Shown here piece by piece: positions 37,160-45,593 of a stretch of 64,000 nucleotides of DNA. Every line of letters begins with the position of its first letter. Within the stretch, counting starts at the first letter, position 1. The notes beneath the pieces are model-generated. The model saw nothing but the letters and a program-made list of their open reading frames with translations. It searched no databases and had not been told where the DNA came from. The translations under genes were made by a program, and so were the position numbers. The stretch is from Pseudomonas anatoliensis (GTDB lineage Bacteria; Pseudomonadota; Gammaproteobacteria; Pseudomonadales; Pseudomonadaceae). The stretch spans positions 372,001 through 436,000 of the forward strand of contig NZ_JACVHC010000003.1 of assembly GCF_017976235.1 (NCBI RefSeq), given 5' to 3'.

Positions 37160-38308
37160 TCAGCTCTGCGACGCGGCTTTGGGAAGAATGTCGTTGGCGA
37201 CCATCTCGCCGAACGGACTGACATAACCGGCGCTTTTCGGCAGTTCCGGGCGCTCGATGTCGAGGTGCGGGAACAGCAATTCGGCGACGCGGTACGACTC
37301 TTCGAGGTGTGGATAACCGGAGAAGATGAAAGTGTCGATGCCCAGATCCGCGTATTCCTTCACGCGAGCAGCCACGGTCGGACCGTCACCAACCAACGCC
37401 GTCCCCGCACCACCGCGTACCAGCCCGACGCCGGCCCACAGGTTAGGGCTGACTTCGAGGTTGTCACGACTGCCGCCGTGCAATGCGGCCATGCGTTGCT
37501 GGCCGACCGAATCAAAGCGCGCCAGGGAAGCCTGGGCACGAGCAATGGTGTCGTCGTCCAGATGCGAGATCAGCCGATCCGCCGCTTGCCAGGCTTCAGC
37601 ATTGGTTTCGCGAACGATCACATGCAGACGAATGCCGAAGCGCACGGTGCGTCCGAGCTTGGCGGCTTTGGCACGTACCTGTTCGATTTTCTCCGCCACT
37701 GCTGCGGGCGGCTCGCCCCAGGTCAGAACCATTTCGACCTGTTCGGCCGCCAGATCCTGCGCCGCTTCCGAGGAACCACCAAAGTACAGCGGCGGACGCG
37801 GCTGCTGGATCGGCGGATAGAGCAACTTGGCGCCCTTCACGCTGATGTGCTGACCGTCGTAATCAACGGTTTCGCCTTCCAGCACACGGCGCCAGATGCG
37901 GGTGAATTCCACCGAGGCTTGATAGCGCTCCTCGTGACTGAGGAACAGACCGTCACCGGCCAATTCTTCCGGATCACCACCGGTTACCAGATTGAACAGC
38001 GCCCGCCCGCCAGAGAGGCGATCCAGCGTCGCAGCCTGACGCGCAGCCACCGTCGGGGAAATGATCCCGGGGCGCAGGGCGACCAGAAACTTCAGACGCT
38101 GGGTCACCGGGATCAGCGACGCCGCCACCAGCCAGGAGTCTTCGCAAGAGCGACCGGTAGGGATCAGCACACCGCCAAAACCCAGACGATCCGCCGCTTG
38201 CGCGACCTGTTGCAGATAGCCGTGGTCGACCGCGCGGGCGCCTTCGGAGGTGCCAAGGTAATGGCCGTCGCCGTGGGTAGGCAGGAACCAGAAAATATTG
38301 AGGCTCAT
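37160..38308 (-). CDS. ssuD: FMNH2-dependent alkanesulfonate monooxygenase
   Basis: A 382-residue bacterial-luciferase-like TIM-barrel enzyme that uses FMNH2 and O2 to split alkanesulfonates into aldehyde and sulfite. Start [19 protein letters not shown] and motifs [38 protein letters not shown] and [13 protein letters not shown] match SsuD; Cys and Arg residues are in expected places (GRSCEDSW). Its reduced flavin comes from SsuE, encoded in the same operon. Sulfite is the sulfur product. Confidence 0.96.
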   Translation of the reverse strand: MSLNIFWFLPTHGDGHYLGTSEGARAVDHGYLQQVAQAADRLGFGGVLIPTGRSCEDSWLVAASLIPVTQRLKFLVALRPGIISPTVAARQAATLDRLSGGRALFNLVTGGDPEELAGDGLFLSHEERYQASVEFTRIWRRVLEGETVDYDGQHISVKGAKLLYPPIQQPRPPLYFGGSSEAAQDLAAEQVEMVLTWGEPPAAVAEKIEQVRAKAAKLGRTVRFGIRLHVIVRETNAEAWQAADRLISHLDDDTIARAQASLARFDSVGQQRMAALHGGSRDNLEVSPNLWAGVGLVRGGAGTALVGDGPTVAARVKEYADLGIDTFIFSGYPHLEESYRVAELLFPHLDIERPELPKSAGYVSPFGEMVANDILPKAASQS

Positions 38309-38333
38309 GGAGTGGTCTCCTTGGGGATTCGAA

Positions 38334-39299
38334 TTACTGCGCGTTGGCCACAGCGGCCGGTGGGGTCCAGATCACATCCTTGATGCTCAACGGCTTGGGA
38401 ATCAGCTTGAGCTGGAAGAACGTGTCAGCGATTTTCTGTTGCGCGGCGATCACTTCCGGGGTCAGGAACAGCGCACCGTAGCCCTGGCGTTTGACCGAGG
38501 TCAGGGTGATGTCCGCCGGCAGACCGAGCAGTGGCGCGACCTGTTGGGTCACGTCTTCAGGATTGGCCTGCGACCACTCCCCAACCGCGCGCACTTCTTC
38601 GACGAGGGCTTTGATCACCTCGGGATTTTTCTGTGCGTAAGGTTTGGTTGCGAGATAGAACTGGTGGTTGTCGACGATGCCTTTGCCGTCACGCAGGGTG
38701 TGCGCTTGCAGCTGTTTCTCGGCGGCCGCCTGGTACGGATCCCAGATGACCCAGGCATCAACGCTGCCACGCTCGAAAGCGGCGCGGGCATCGGCCGGCG
38801 GCAGGAATACGGTTTGGATATCGGTGTATTTGAGTCCGGCGTCTTCCAGTGCGCGCACCAGCAGGTAGTGGACGTTGGAGCCTTTGTTCAGCGCGACTTT
38901 CTTGCCCTTGAGATCGGCCACCGATTTGATCGGCGAGTCTTTCGGCACGAGGATCGCTTCGCTGTTCGGCGCTGGCGGCTCGTAGGCGACATAGAGCAGA
39001 TCGGCACCCGCCGCCTGGGCGAATACCGGTGGCGTTTCACCCGTCACGCCGAAGTCGATCGAACCGACGTTCAAGCCTTCGAGCAGTTGCGGGCCACCGG
39101 GGAATTCCGTCCACTGCACGTCGACGCCTTGGGCGGCCAGGCGTTTTTCCAAAGTGCCTTTGGCTTTGAGCAGCACCAGCGTGCCGTACTTTTGATAACC
39201 GATTCGCAACGTCTCGGCTTGAGCGTGAGTGATGGCGCCGAAGGACACAGCCGCAGCAAACAGAGCGACCAGACCACGGCGCAAAAATACAGTGCGCAT
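38334..39299 (-). CDS. ssuA: Aliphatic sulfonate-binding periplasmic protein
   Basis: A 321-residue NMT1/SsuA-family binding protein with a signal peptide (about residues 1-25, ending THAQA). It contains [44 protein letters not shown] and [20 protein letters not shown], close to the SsuA consensus. I chose ATG 39299, with AAGGAGA upstream. It delivers sulfonates to SsuC/SsuB. It is the second gene of the operon after ssuE. Confidence 0.94.
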   Translation of the reverse strand: MRTVFLRRGLVALFAAAVSFGAITHAQAETLRIGYQKYGTLVLLKAKGTLEKRLAAQGVDVQWTEFPGGPQLLEGLNVGSIDFGVTGETPPVFAQAAGADLLYVAYEPPAPNSEAILVPKDSPIKSVADLKGKKVALNKGSNVHYLLVRALEDAGLKYTDIQTVFLPPADARAAFERGSVDAWVIWDPYQAAAEKQLQAHTLRDGKGIVDNHQFYLATKPYAQKNPEVIKALVEEVRAVGEWSQANPEDVTQQVAPLLGLPADITLTSVKRQGYGALFLTPEVIAAQQKIADTFFQLKLIPKPLSIKDVIWTPPAAVANAQ

Positions 39300-39389
39300 A
39301 GCGCTCTCCTTTTTGCTGTTGGGTTTTGGCTGCACCTGCTTGCCCGTTAGCGGGCGAGTAAGGCCAGTTACATCAAGTTTCGGTGTGGC

Positions 39390-39983
39390 TCAAATGCTCC
39401 AGCGAGCACTCAACAAGCGTTCGTTCAACAGGCCCGGCTCCAGCGGTTTCGGCCGGCGGGCCATGGCACTGACAAATTGATCCAGCGCTTCATGCAGTCG
39501 CTGTTCCAGCGCCGGAGCCAACTGCGCCTGGGCACTGCCTTCGCCATAAGCGATCTGGCTGTCCTCGGCAAAAATCCCCTGGAGCATTTCCTGGGCTTTC
39601 AATGCCGACAGCACTGGCTTGAGGGCGTAGTCGACCACCAACATGTGGGCGATGCTGCCGCCGGTGGCCATCGGCAAAACAATCTTGTGATTCAAGGCAC
39701 GTTCGGGCAGCAGATCGAGCACAGTCTTCAGGGCGCCAGAAAACGAGGCCTTGTACACCGGGGTAGCGATCAGCAGGCCGTCGGCGTTTTCAATCTGTTG
39801 CAAAAGGTCGAGCACCTTCGGGCTATCAAAACGAGCGTGGAGCAAATCTTCGGCCGGGAAATCCCGTACCTGATAACTCACCACTTCCACCCCTTGCTGC
39901 TGCAACCAGCGCTGCGAGCGATCCAGTAGAACTCCAGACCGGGAGCGCAGGCTGGGACTGCCACCGAGTGAGACGACCAGCAT
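39390..39983 (-). CDS. ssuE: NAD(P)H-dependent FMN reductase
   Basis: A 197-residue flavodoxin-like reductase ([20 protein letters not shown], the P-loop for FMN phosphate; [35 protein letters not shown]). It supplies FMNH2 to SsuD. It is the first gene of the ssuEADCBF operon. The A+T-rich upstream region (40030-40130) probably carries the sulfur-responsive promoter and regulator sites. Confidence 0.94.
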   Translation of the reverse strand: MLVVSLGGSPSLRSRSGVLLDRSQRWLQQQGVEVVSYQVRDFPAEDLLHARFDSPKVLDLLQQIENADGLLIATPVYKASFSGALKTVLDLLPERALNHKIVLPMATGGSIAHMLVVDYALKPVLSALKAQEMLQGIFAEDSQIAYGEGSAQAQLAPALEQRLHEALDQFVSAMARRPKPLEPGLLNERLLSARWSI

Positions 39984-40132
39984 TGAGACGATTCCTTAAG
40001 CGTTACAGGCGATTCGCAGGTTGCGATCTCGCTTCAATGTGAGTGACCTTACCAGCTGATTTATATATCCATAAATCATATTTATTCATTTGGTTATGCA
40101 TTTTTGAGATATACGTTTCAGCCTTCTCCAGA

Positions 40133-40160
40133 CGAAAAAAAAGGCCGTCGAAACGGCCCG
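40133..40160 (-). terminator. Rho-independent terminator of the peroxiredoxin gene
   Basis: On the reverse strand, GGGCCGTTTCGACGGCC is followed by a run of nine T residues. It lies downstream of the REP pair after the peroxiredoxin gene. Confidence 0.9.
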
Positions 40161-40185
40161 AAATCCCCTGCTATGTGGATGCCTC

Positions 40186-40270
40186 AAAAAGATCGCAGCC
40201 TTCGGCAGCTCCTGCATTGGAATGCGTTTCTTCCTGTAGGAGCTGCCGCAGGCTGCGATCTTTTGATCTT
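40186..40270. repeat. REP inverted pair (GGAGCTGCCGAAGGCTGC family)
   Basis: Arms AAAGATCGCAGCCTTCGGCA and TGCCGCAGGCTGCGATCTTT; the right arm runs into the stop codon of the peroxiredoxin gene. Confidence 0.92.
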
Positions 40271-40907
40271 AACGATTGGGCTGCGGCGTCAGGCGCAGAT
40301 AAGGTTTCACCGCGCGATAACCTTTCGGGAAGCGCTGTTTGATCTCTTCTTCATCCTTGAGCGACGGCACGATCACCACTTCATCACCGTCCTGCCAGTT
40401 GGCCGGGGTGGCCACTTTGTAGTTGTCGGTGAGTTGCAGCGAATCGATCACCCGCAGAATCTCGTGGAAATTGCGCCCAGTGCTCGCCGGATAGGTGATG
40501 GTCAGGCGAATCTTCTTGTTCGGATCGATCACGAACAGCGAACGCACGGTCAGGGTGTCATTGGCATTCGGGTGGATCAGGTCATACAGATCCGAGACTT
40601 TGCGATCGGCATCGGCCAGGATCGGAAAATTGACGACAGTGTTCTGGGTTTCGTTGATGTCTTCGATCCACTTGTGGTGCGAGTCCACCGGGTCTACCGA
40701 CAGCGCGATGGCTTTGACGCCGCGCTGGCTGAATTCATCCTTGAGCTTGGCGGTGAAGCCCAGCTCGGTGGTGCACACCGGGGTGAAGTCCGCCGGATGG
40801 GAAAACAGCACGCCCCAGCTATCGCCTAGCCATTCGTGAAAACGAATCTTGCCGGCGCTGGAGTCTTGCTCGAAATCGGGGGCGATGTCGCCGAGTCTGA
40901 GGCTCAT
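40269..40907 (-). CDS. lsfA: 1-Cys peroxiredoxin (LsfA-like)
   Basis: A 212-residue Prx6-type peroxiredoxin. The peroxidatic Cys is Cys45 in FTPVCTTELG; the family-specific region RNFHEILRVIDSLQL and the long C-terminal domain mark the 1-Cys type. LsfA is induced by sulfate limitation in Pseudomonas and protects against organic peroxides. It lies next to, and in the same orientation as, ssuE, but the terminator and REP in between suggest its own promoter. The symbol is inferred from context. Confidence 0.88.
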   Translation of the reverse strand: MSLRLGDIAPDFEQDSSAGKIRFHEWLGDSWGVLFSHPADFTPVCTTELGFTAKLKDEFSQRGVKAIALSVDPVDSHHKWIEDINETQNTVVNFPILADADRKVSDLYDLIHPNANDTLTVRSLFVIDPNKKIRLTITYPASTGRNFHEILRVIDSLQLTDNYKVATPANWQDGDEVVIVPSLKDEEEIKQRFPKGYRAVKPYLRLTPQPNR

Positions 40908-41144
40908 GGTGCTGCTCCTGATGAGTGGGTGGAGACCTCAACTGTAGCTCGGGTTTTATGCTTCTGAAAAAGAATATATAACTAGATATGTATGCCTTTC
41001 AGGAATATTAAACTTCTGTTCACTGGACGCCCGGCCGCATCGCGACGAACATCGTTAGCAAGGTTCGAGAAGGCCTTGAGTTGCTGTAAAGAGGGAAATG
41101 TCGGGACAGGCTTACGGGGGTGGGCCTGACCCGGAAACGCAAAA
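40908..41144. other. Gap upstream of the peroxiredoxin gene
   Basis: No coding frame is convincing here. The first 100 bp upstream of the peroxiredoxin gene are A+T-rich (GAATATATAACTAGATATG, near 40972-40990) and probably carry its promoter and sulfur-response sites. The rest, up to the terminator at 41145, holds nothing I can name; a small RNA is discussed in the findings. Confidence 0.5.
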
Positions 41145-41180
41145 GCCCCGTCCGGCGCGATGCCGGACGGGGCTTTTTTA
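41145..41180. terminator. Bidirectional terminator downstream of oprD-like gene
   Basis: GCCCCGTCCGGC and GCCGGACGGGGC form a long stem. The better T-run (six) is on the plus strand, where no gene precedes it; the reverse direction has four T. Confidence 0.9.
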
Positions 41181-41203
41181 CATCAGCGGTTCGACGCGCG
41201 CTT

Positions 41204-42559
41204 TTACAGCAGCGGTAACGAGTAGCTGAGGATCAGGCGATTTTCATCCTGGTCGCGCTGACCGGCAATGTCGGTGCGCCACGAAGCGTTTTTCCACATG
41301 AAGCCTACGTTCTTCAACGGGCCTTCCGGGATGACGTACGCAACGGTCAAATCGCGTTCCCATTCGGAAGCGCCGTTAGACGTTTGGACGCGGCCGGCGT
41401 TGTAGGTATCGACGTTATCGCCACGCAGATAAACCATGCCAGCGGTCAGGCCAGGCACACCCACCTTAGCGAAGTCATAGGAATATCGTGCTTGCCAAGT
41501 GCGCTCGCCGGCACGGCCGAACTTCTGGATTTGCATGTCGGTGATGGTGTAGTTCGACGATCCGTCGCCCTGGTTCAGCCAAGGGAAGTCGCTGCTACCG
41601 TTACTTACCTGATAACCGCCACCAAATGTGTGACCGGCAACGGTGTAAAGGAACAAGCCGCTGTACAGGTTGTTGTCGACTTTACCGCGACCATTGGCGA
41701 AACCGGCGTAGCTACCGCTGCTGAAGTAAGCAGGAGTGTTGCCGTTTGCACCGTCGTCGGAACTGTTGAAGTAACGCAAGTCAGACTTCAGCACGCCCGG
41801 GCCGATTGCCCAGTTGTGAACCAGACCCAGGAAGTGTTGCTTGTAGAAATCTTCCAGGTTGCCGTAGTAGTACTGGGCAGTCAGGTCTTTGGTGATTTTG
41901 TAGTCACCACCGCCGTAGATGAACTTGTTGCTGTTCACTGTACGCGCTGCTGCGCCACCGATAGACAGCTGTTCATTGTTGCTGGAGTTACGACCTTTGG
42001 CGTGCTCAATCTGACCACCGATCAGGGTCAGGTCTTTGATTTCGCCAGAAGTGATCTGGCCGCCCTGCCAGGTTTGTGGCAACAGACGACCGTCGTTGGT
42101 CACGATAACCGGCAGTTTTGGCTGCAGAGTACCCAGCTTCAATTCAGTCTGGGAGATCTTGGCTTTGGCAGTCAGGCCCAGGCTGGAAAAGTTATCAACG
42201 GCTTGGCCATTGGATTCGCTTGGGAAAACAGTGCCGCCGTAAGCGGTACCTGGGTTGCCGTTAGCGGCAACGTTGCCGTTGGTACCGCCGCCCGAATCCA
42301 GACGCACGCCCAGCAGGCCGATGGCATCGATACCGAAACCGACGGTGCCTTGGGTGTAGCCGGAAATGAAACGCAGATCGAAGCCTTGGCCCCACTCTTC
42401 GTTGCGACTAGGTTCGGCAGTACCGTTACGGTTATCCGTGTTGATGTAGAAGTTACGCAGCCCCAAAGTTGCCTTGCTGTCTTCGATGAAACCGGCGGCG
42501 CCTGCCTGCTGCGCCATAACCCCTACGGCCACAGCCAGGGCCAAGGTGGACTTGTTCAT
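41204..42559 (-). CDS. OprD-family outer-membrane porin
   Basis: A 451-residue porin with a signal peptide (about residues 1-21, ending QQAGA) and the alternating beta-strand pattern of an 18-strand OprD-type channel: FIEDSKATLGLRNFYINTDNR, EWGQGFDLRFISGYTQGTVG, and LILSYSLPLL, which ends with a hydrophobic residue as porins usually do. OprE-like members take up small organic acids or amino acids; substrate here is unknown, but the neighbours suggest an organosulfur or related anion. GAGGAGC ribosome-binding site. Divergent from the orphan TauA-like gene. Confidence 0.9.
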   Translation of the reverse strand: MNKSTLALAVAVGVMAQQAGAAGFIEDSKATLGLRNFYINTDNRNGTAEPSRNEEWGQGFDLRFISGYTQGTVGFGIDAIGLLGVRLDSGGGTNGNVAANGNPGTAYGGTVFPSESNGQAVDNFSSLGLTAKAKISQTELKLGTLQPKLPVIVTNDGRLLPQTWQGGQITSGEIKDLTLIGGQIEHAKGRNSSNNEQLSIGGAAARTVNSNKFIYGGGDYKITKDLTAQYYYGNLEDFYKQHFLGLVHNWAIGPGVLKSDLRYFNSSDDGANGNTPAYFSSGSYAGFANGRGKVDNNLYSGLFLYTVAGHTFGGGYQVSNGSSDFPWLNQGDGSSNYTITDMQIQKFGRAGERTWQARYSYDFAKVGVPGLTAGMVYLRGDNVDTYNAGRVQTSNGASEWERDLTVAYVIPEGPLKNVGFMWKNASWRTDIAGQRDQDENRLILSYSLPLL

Positions 42560-42922
42560 GTAAAGCTCCTCTCGTTCTAATTCTTGTGTTCCTGGCCCGG
42601 GGTCTGATGCCCTGGATCCTAAGATGCGCGATTAGCGCCAGACCGTGACCAACAAGTCAATCGTAACTATGTGTGTCTACGACCATGGTCTAATCGCCGT
42701 GATTTGGTCCGTGCAGAGTAAAGATTTCCTGATAAAGCCAAAAAGAATTTATTCATCCTTTTTCATATCATTTCGGAATATGGCCATTAGCTGGCCATCT
42801 ACGCCGGGATACAGCGTATCGGCGACTAAGCTCATTCCTAAATGGTATTTGTTGACCTTTTTTTAGATCGATTAGCTTTGGCGCAACCCCAATACGTCAA
42901 ACCCTTTCGAAAAGGCGGCGCC
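42560..42922. promoter_or_regulatory. Divergent control region between the porin and the TauA-like gene
   Basis: About 360 bp without a coding frame. It is A+T-rich toward the TauA-like gene. ATTTATTCAT at 42747-42756 also occurs upstream of ssuE (40080-40089), and a short inverted ATGGCCATTAGCTGGCCAT lies near 42779-42797. Promoters for both flanking genes must be here, but I cannot place them with confidence. Confidence 0.45.
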
Positions 42923-43909
42923 ATGATGGCGAAATGCGCACTATCCAGTCAATTTGTTACAGTTTGTGTATCGGCAATGATTTGTTTTTCCGCCCACGCG
43001 GCCAACCTTACGGTCGGATACCAGACCGGTATTGATCCGAGCAAAGTCCCCCAGGCGGACGGCGTCTACGAGAAAACCATCGGCGAGAAAATCGACTGGC
43101 GCCGCTTCAACAGTGGCCCGGAAGTTGTGACAGCCATTGCTTCCGGCGACGTGCAGATCGGCAACCTCGGCTCCAGCCCTTTGGCGGCTGCCGCTTCACG
43201 TAATTTGCCGATCGTCGCGTTCATCGTTTCCGCACAAATCAATGCTGCCGAAGCCCTGGTGGTGCGTAATGGTAGCGGCATCGATACCCCGCAGGATCTG
43301 GTCGGCAAGACCATCGCAACGCCGTTTGTTTCCACTTCCCACTACAGTCTGCTCGGTGCGCTCAAGCACTGGGGGCTGGACGCCTCGAAAGTCAAAGTGG
43401 TGAACCTGCAACCCGCGGAAATCGCCGCCGCGTGGAAGCGTGGGGACATTGATGGCGCGTTTGTCTGGTCACCGGCACTGGGTGAAATCCGCAAAACCGG
43501 CAAGCCCCTTACGGACGCCGCGCAGGTCGGCCAGTGGGGCGCACCAACCTTTGAGGTCTGGGTGGCGCGCAAGGATTTCGCCGAGAAGCATCCTGATGTC
43601 GTGGCCAAATTCGCCAAGGTTACGCTGGATTCGTTTGCTGACTATGCGGCGCATAAGGACACCTGGACGGCTGACTCGGTCCCGGTACAGAAAATCGCCA
43701 AATTGACCGGCGCCAATGCCGCCGATGTGCCGGAACTACTTGCAGGCTCGGCCTTCCCGGATGCCCAGGCACAGCAAACCACGGCGCTGCTGGACGGCGG
43801 CACGGCGAAAGCGATTGGGGAAACGGCGAAGTTTTTGAAGCAGCAGGGCAAGGTCGAAACGGTACTGCCGGATTATTCACCCTACGTCAGCGCGAAGTTT
43901 GTGCAGTAA
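42923..43909 (+). CDS. Taurine/sulfonate-type ABC substrate-binding protein (orphan)
   Basis: A 328-residue NMT1/TauA-like binding protein with a signal peptide (about residues 1-26, cleavage near SAHA). The motifs LTVGYQTGIDPSKVPQADG, FNSGPEVVTAIASGDVQIGNLGSSPLAAA and WKRGDIDGAFVWSPALGEIRKTGK are those of TauA. Unlike true tau operons, no TauB, TauC or TauD follows, only a REP pair and a terminator. The start is ATG 42923 (or 42926). It may share the SsuB/SsuC transporter. TauA identity is probable, not proven. Confidence 0.83.
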   Translation: MMAKCALSSQFVTVCVSAMICFSAHAANLTVGYQTGIDPSKVPQADGVYEKTIGEKIDWRRFNSGPEVVTAIASGDVQIGNLGSSPLAAAASRNLPIVAFIVSAQINAAEALVVRNGSGIDTPQDLVGKTIATPFVSTSHYSLLGALKHWGLDASKVKVVNLQPAEIAAAWKRGDIDGAFVWSPALGEIRKTGKPLTDAAQVGQWGAPTFEVWVARKDFAEKHPDVVAKFAKVTLDSFADYAAHKDTWTADSVPVQKIAKLTGANAADVPELLAGSAFPDAQAQQTTALLDGGTAKAIGETAKFLKQQGKVETVLPDYSPYVSAKFVQ

Positions 43910-43921
43910 CGCGTAACCCAA

Positions 43922-44020
43922 TGTAGGAGCTGCCGAAGGCTGCGATCTTTTGATCTTGTTTTTTGAGACCAAAATCAAAAGATCGTCCGATCGCGGCCCG
44001 AGCCTTCGGCAGCTCCTACA
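43922..44020. repeat. REP pair with an interrupted right arm
   Basis: The left arm TGTAGGAGCTGCCGAAGGCT is intact. In the right arm the expected GATCGCAGCCTTCGG is split by about 14 extra bases (TCCGATCGCGGCCCG). Otherwise it is the common family. Confidence 0.9.
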
Positions 44021-44032
44021 CAGGTCCCATTC

Positions 44033-44055
44033 AGGCCCCGCATTGGGGCTTTTTA
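44033..44055 (+). terminator. Rho-independent terminator of the TauA-like gene
   Basis: GGCCCCGCATTGGGGCT followed by TTTTTATT just after the REP pair. It ends next to the argA stop codon. Confidence 0.85.
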
Positions 44056-45354
44056 TTAAAGGGACTTTTCGAAGATCTTCGAATTACGTTGATAGTTGTA
44101 CAGCGACGCCCGAGCCGCTGGCAGACGCTCGACACTGCTCGGTTCGAATCCACGCTCGCGGAACCAGTGCGCGGTCCGCGTGGTGAGGACGAACAGCGTC
44201 TTCAAGCCCTGCGCCCGAGCGCGGGTCTCGATGCGCTCCAGCAATTCGTCGCCGCGCCGGCCATGGCGATACTCAGGGTTCACCGCCAGACACGCCAGCT
44301 CACCCGCATCCGAATCAGCAATCTGATACAGCGCCGCACAGGCGATGATCATGCCTTCACGCTCAACCACGCTGAACTGCTCGATCTCACGCTCCAGCAC
44401 TTCACGCGAACGACGCACCAGAATCCCTTGTTCTTCCAGCGGGCTGATCAAGTCGAGCAAACCGCCGACGTCTTCAATCGCCGCCTCGCGCACCAGTTCG
44501 AATTGCTCCTGGGCTACCAGCGTACCGCCACCGTCACGGGTGAACAGCTCTGTCAGCAATGCGCCATCCTCGACGTAACTGACGATATGGCTGCGCGCTA
44601 CACCGCCACGGCAGGCTTCGGCGGCGGCATCCAGCAGTTCCGCCTGATAGTTGCTGCCCAGACGCTGCAAGTGCGCCGGCACTTGTTGCGGACGCAGTTC
44701 GCGGACCAGTTTGCCGTTCTCGTCGATCAGGCCGAGGTCGGCGCCGAACAGCAGCAATTTGTCTGCACCCAGATCGATGGCGGCGCGGGTGGCGACGTCT
44801 TCGCAGGCAAGATTGAAAATCTCACCGGTCGGCGAATAGCCCAGCGGCGACAGCAGCACGATCGAACGCTCATCGAGCAAACGATTGATGCCCTTGCGGT
44901 CGACCCGGCGCACTTCACCGGTGTGGTGATAGTCGACACCTTCCAGCACGCCGATTGGCCGTGCGGTCACCAGGTTGCCGCTGGCCACGCGCAGGCGCGA
45001 GCCCTGCATCGGCGACGAAGCCATGTCCATCGACAACCGCGCTTCGATGGCGATGCGCAACTGGCCGACCGCATCGATCACACACTCAAGGGTCGCGGCA
45101 TCGGTGATGCGCATGCCGTGGTGGTAATGCGGAGTCAGGCCGCGGGCGGCGAGACGGGCTTCAATCTGTGGGCGCGAACCATGCACCAGCACCAACCGCA
45201 CGCCGAGGCTGTGCAGCAGCACCAGGTCGTGGACGATGTTGCCGAAATTCGGATGATCGACGCCGTCGCCGGGCAGCATGACGACGAAGGTGCAATCGCG
45301 GTGGGCATTGATGTAGGGAGAAGCGTGACGAAGCCAATTAACGTATTCGGGCAT
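44056..45354 (-). CDS. argA: N-acetylglutamate synthase
   Basis: A 432-residue enzyme with an N-terminal amino-acid-kinase-like regulatory domain (about residues 1-285; FVVMLPGDGVDHPNFGNIVHDLVLL, LLDERSIVLLSPLGYSPTGEIFN) that senses arginine, and a C-terminal GNAT acetyltransferase domain (about residues 290-432; IIACAALYQIADSDAGELACL, EYRHGRRGDELLERIE, LFVLTTRTAHWFRERGF). It makes N-acetylglutamate from glutamate and acetyl-CoA, the first step in arginine synthesis. ArgE is encoded next, on the same strand. Confidence 0.96.
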   Translation of the reverse strand: MPEYVNWLRHASPYINAHRDCTFVVMLPGDGVDHPNFGNIVHDLVLLHSLGVRLVLVHGSRPQIEARLAARGLTPHYHHGMRITDAATLECVIDAVGQLRIAIEARLSMDMASSPMQGSRLRVASGNLVTARPIGVLEGVDYHHTGEVRRVDRKGINRLLDERSIVLLSPLGYSPTGEIFNLACEDVATRAAIDLGADKLLLFGADLGLIDENGKLVRELRPQQVPAHLQRLGSNYQAELLDAAAEACRGGVARSHIVSYVEDGALLTELFTRDGGGTLVAQEQFELVREAAIEDVGGLLDLISPLEEQGILVRRSREVLEREIEQFSVVEREGMIIACAALYQIADSDAGELACLAVNPEYRHGRRGDELLERIETRARAQGLKTLFVLTTRTAHWFRERGFEPSSVERLPAARASLYNYQRNSKIFEKSL

Positions 45355-45505
45355 GAACCTGGGCCTGTAATAAATAGCAGCCGGAAAAAAGGGCGAAACG
45401 GAAAACGCACAGCGGGCTGATGGTTATCGTCGGAACAGGCTTGGCGACACGCGCGCTCTCCTCATGAATACGGGTTGGGTTGCCGGCAATTTAACGGTCT
45501 GCCCC

Positions 45506-45583
45506 TGTAGGAACTGCCGAAGGCTGCGATCTTTTGATCCTCAACAAAACATCAAAAGATCGCAGCCTTCGGCAGCTCCTACA
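45506..45583. repeat. REP inverted pair (TAGGARCTGCCGAAGGCTGC family)
   Basis: Near-perfect arms with TTTTGATCC inner extensions, 10 bp from the argE stop codon. Confidence 0.92.
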
Positions 45584-45593
45584 AGGAATGCGT

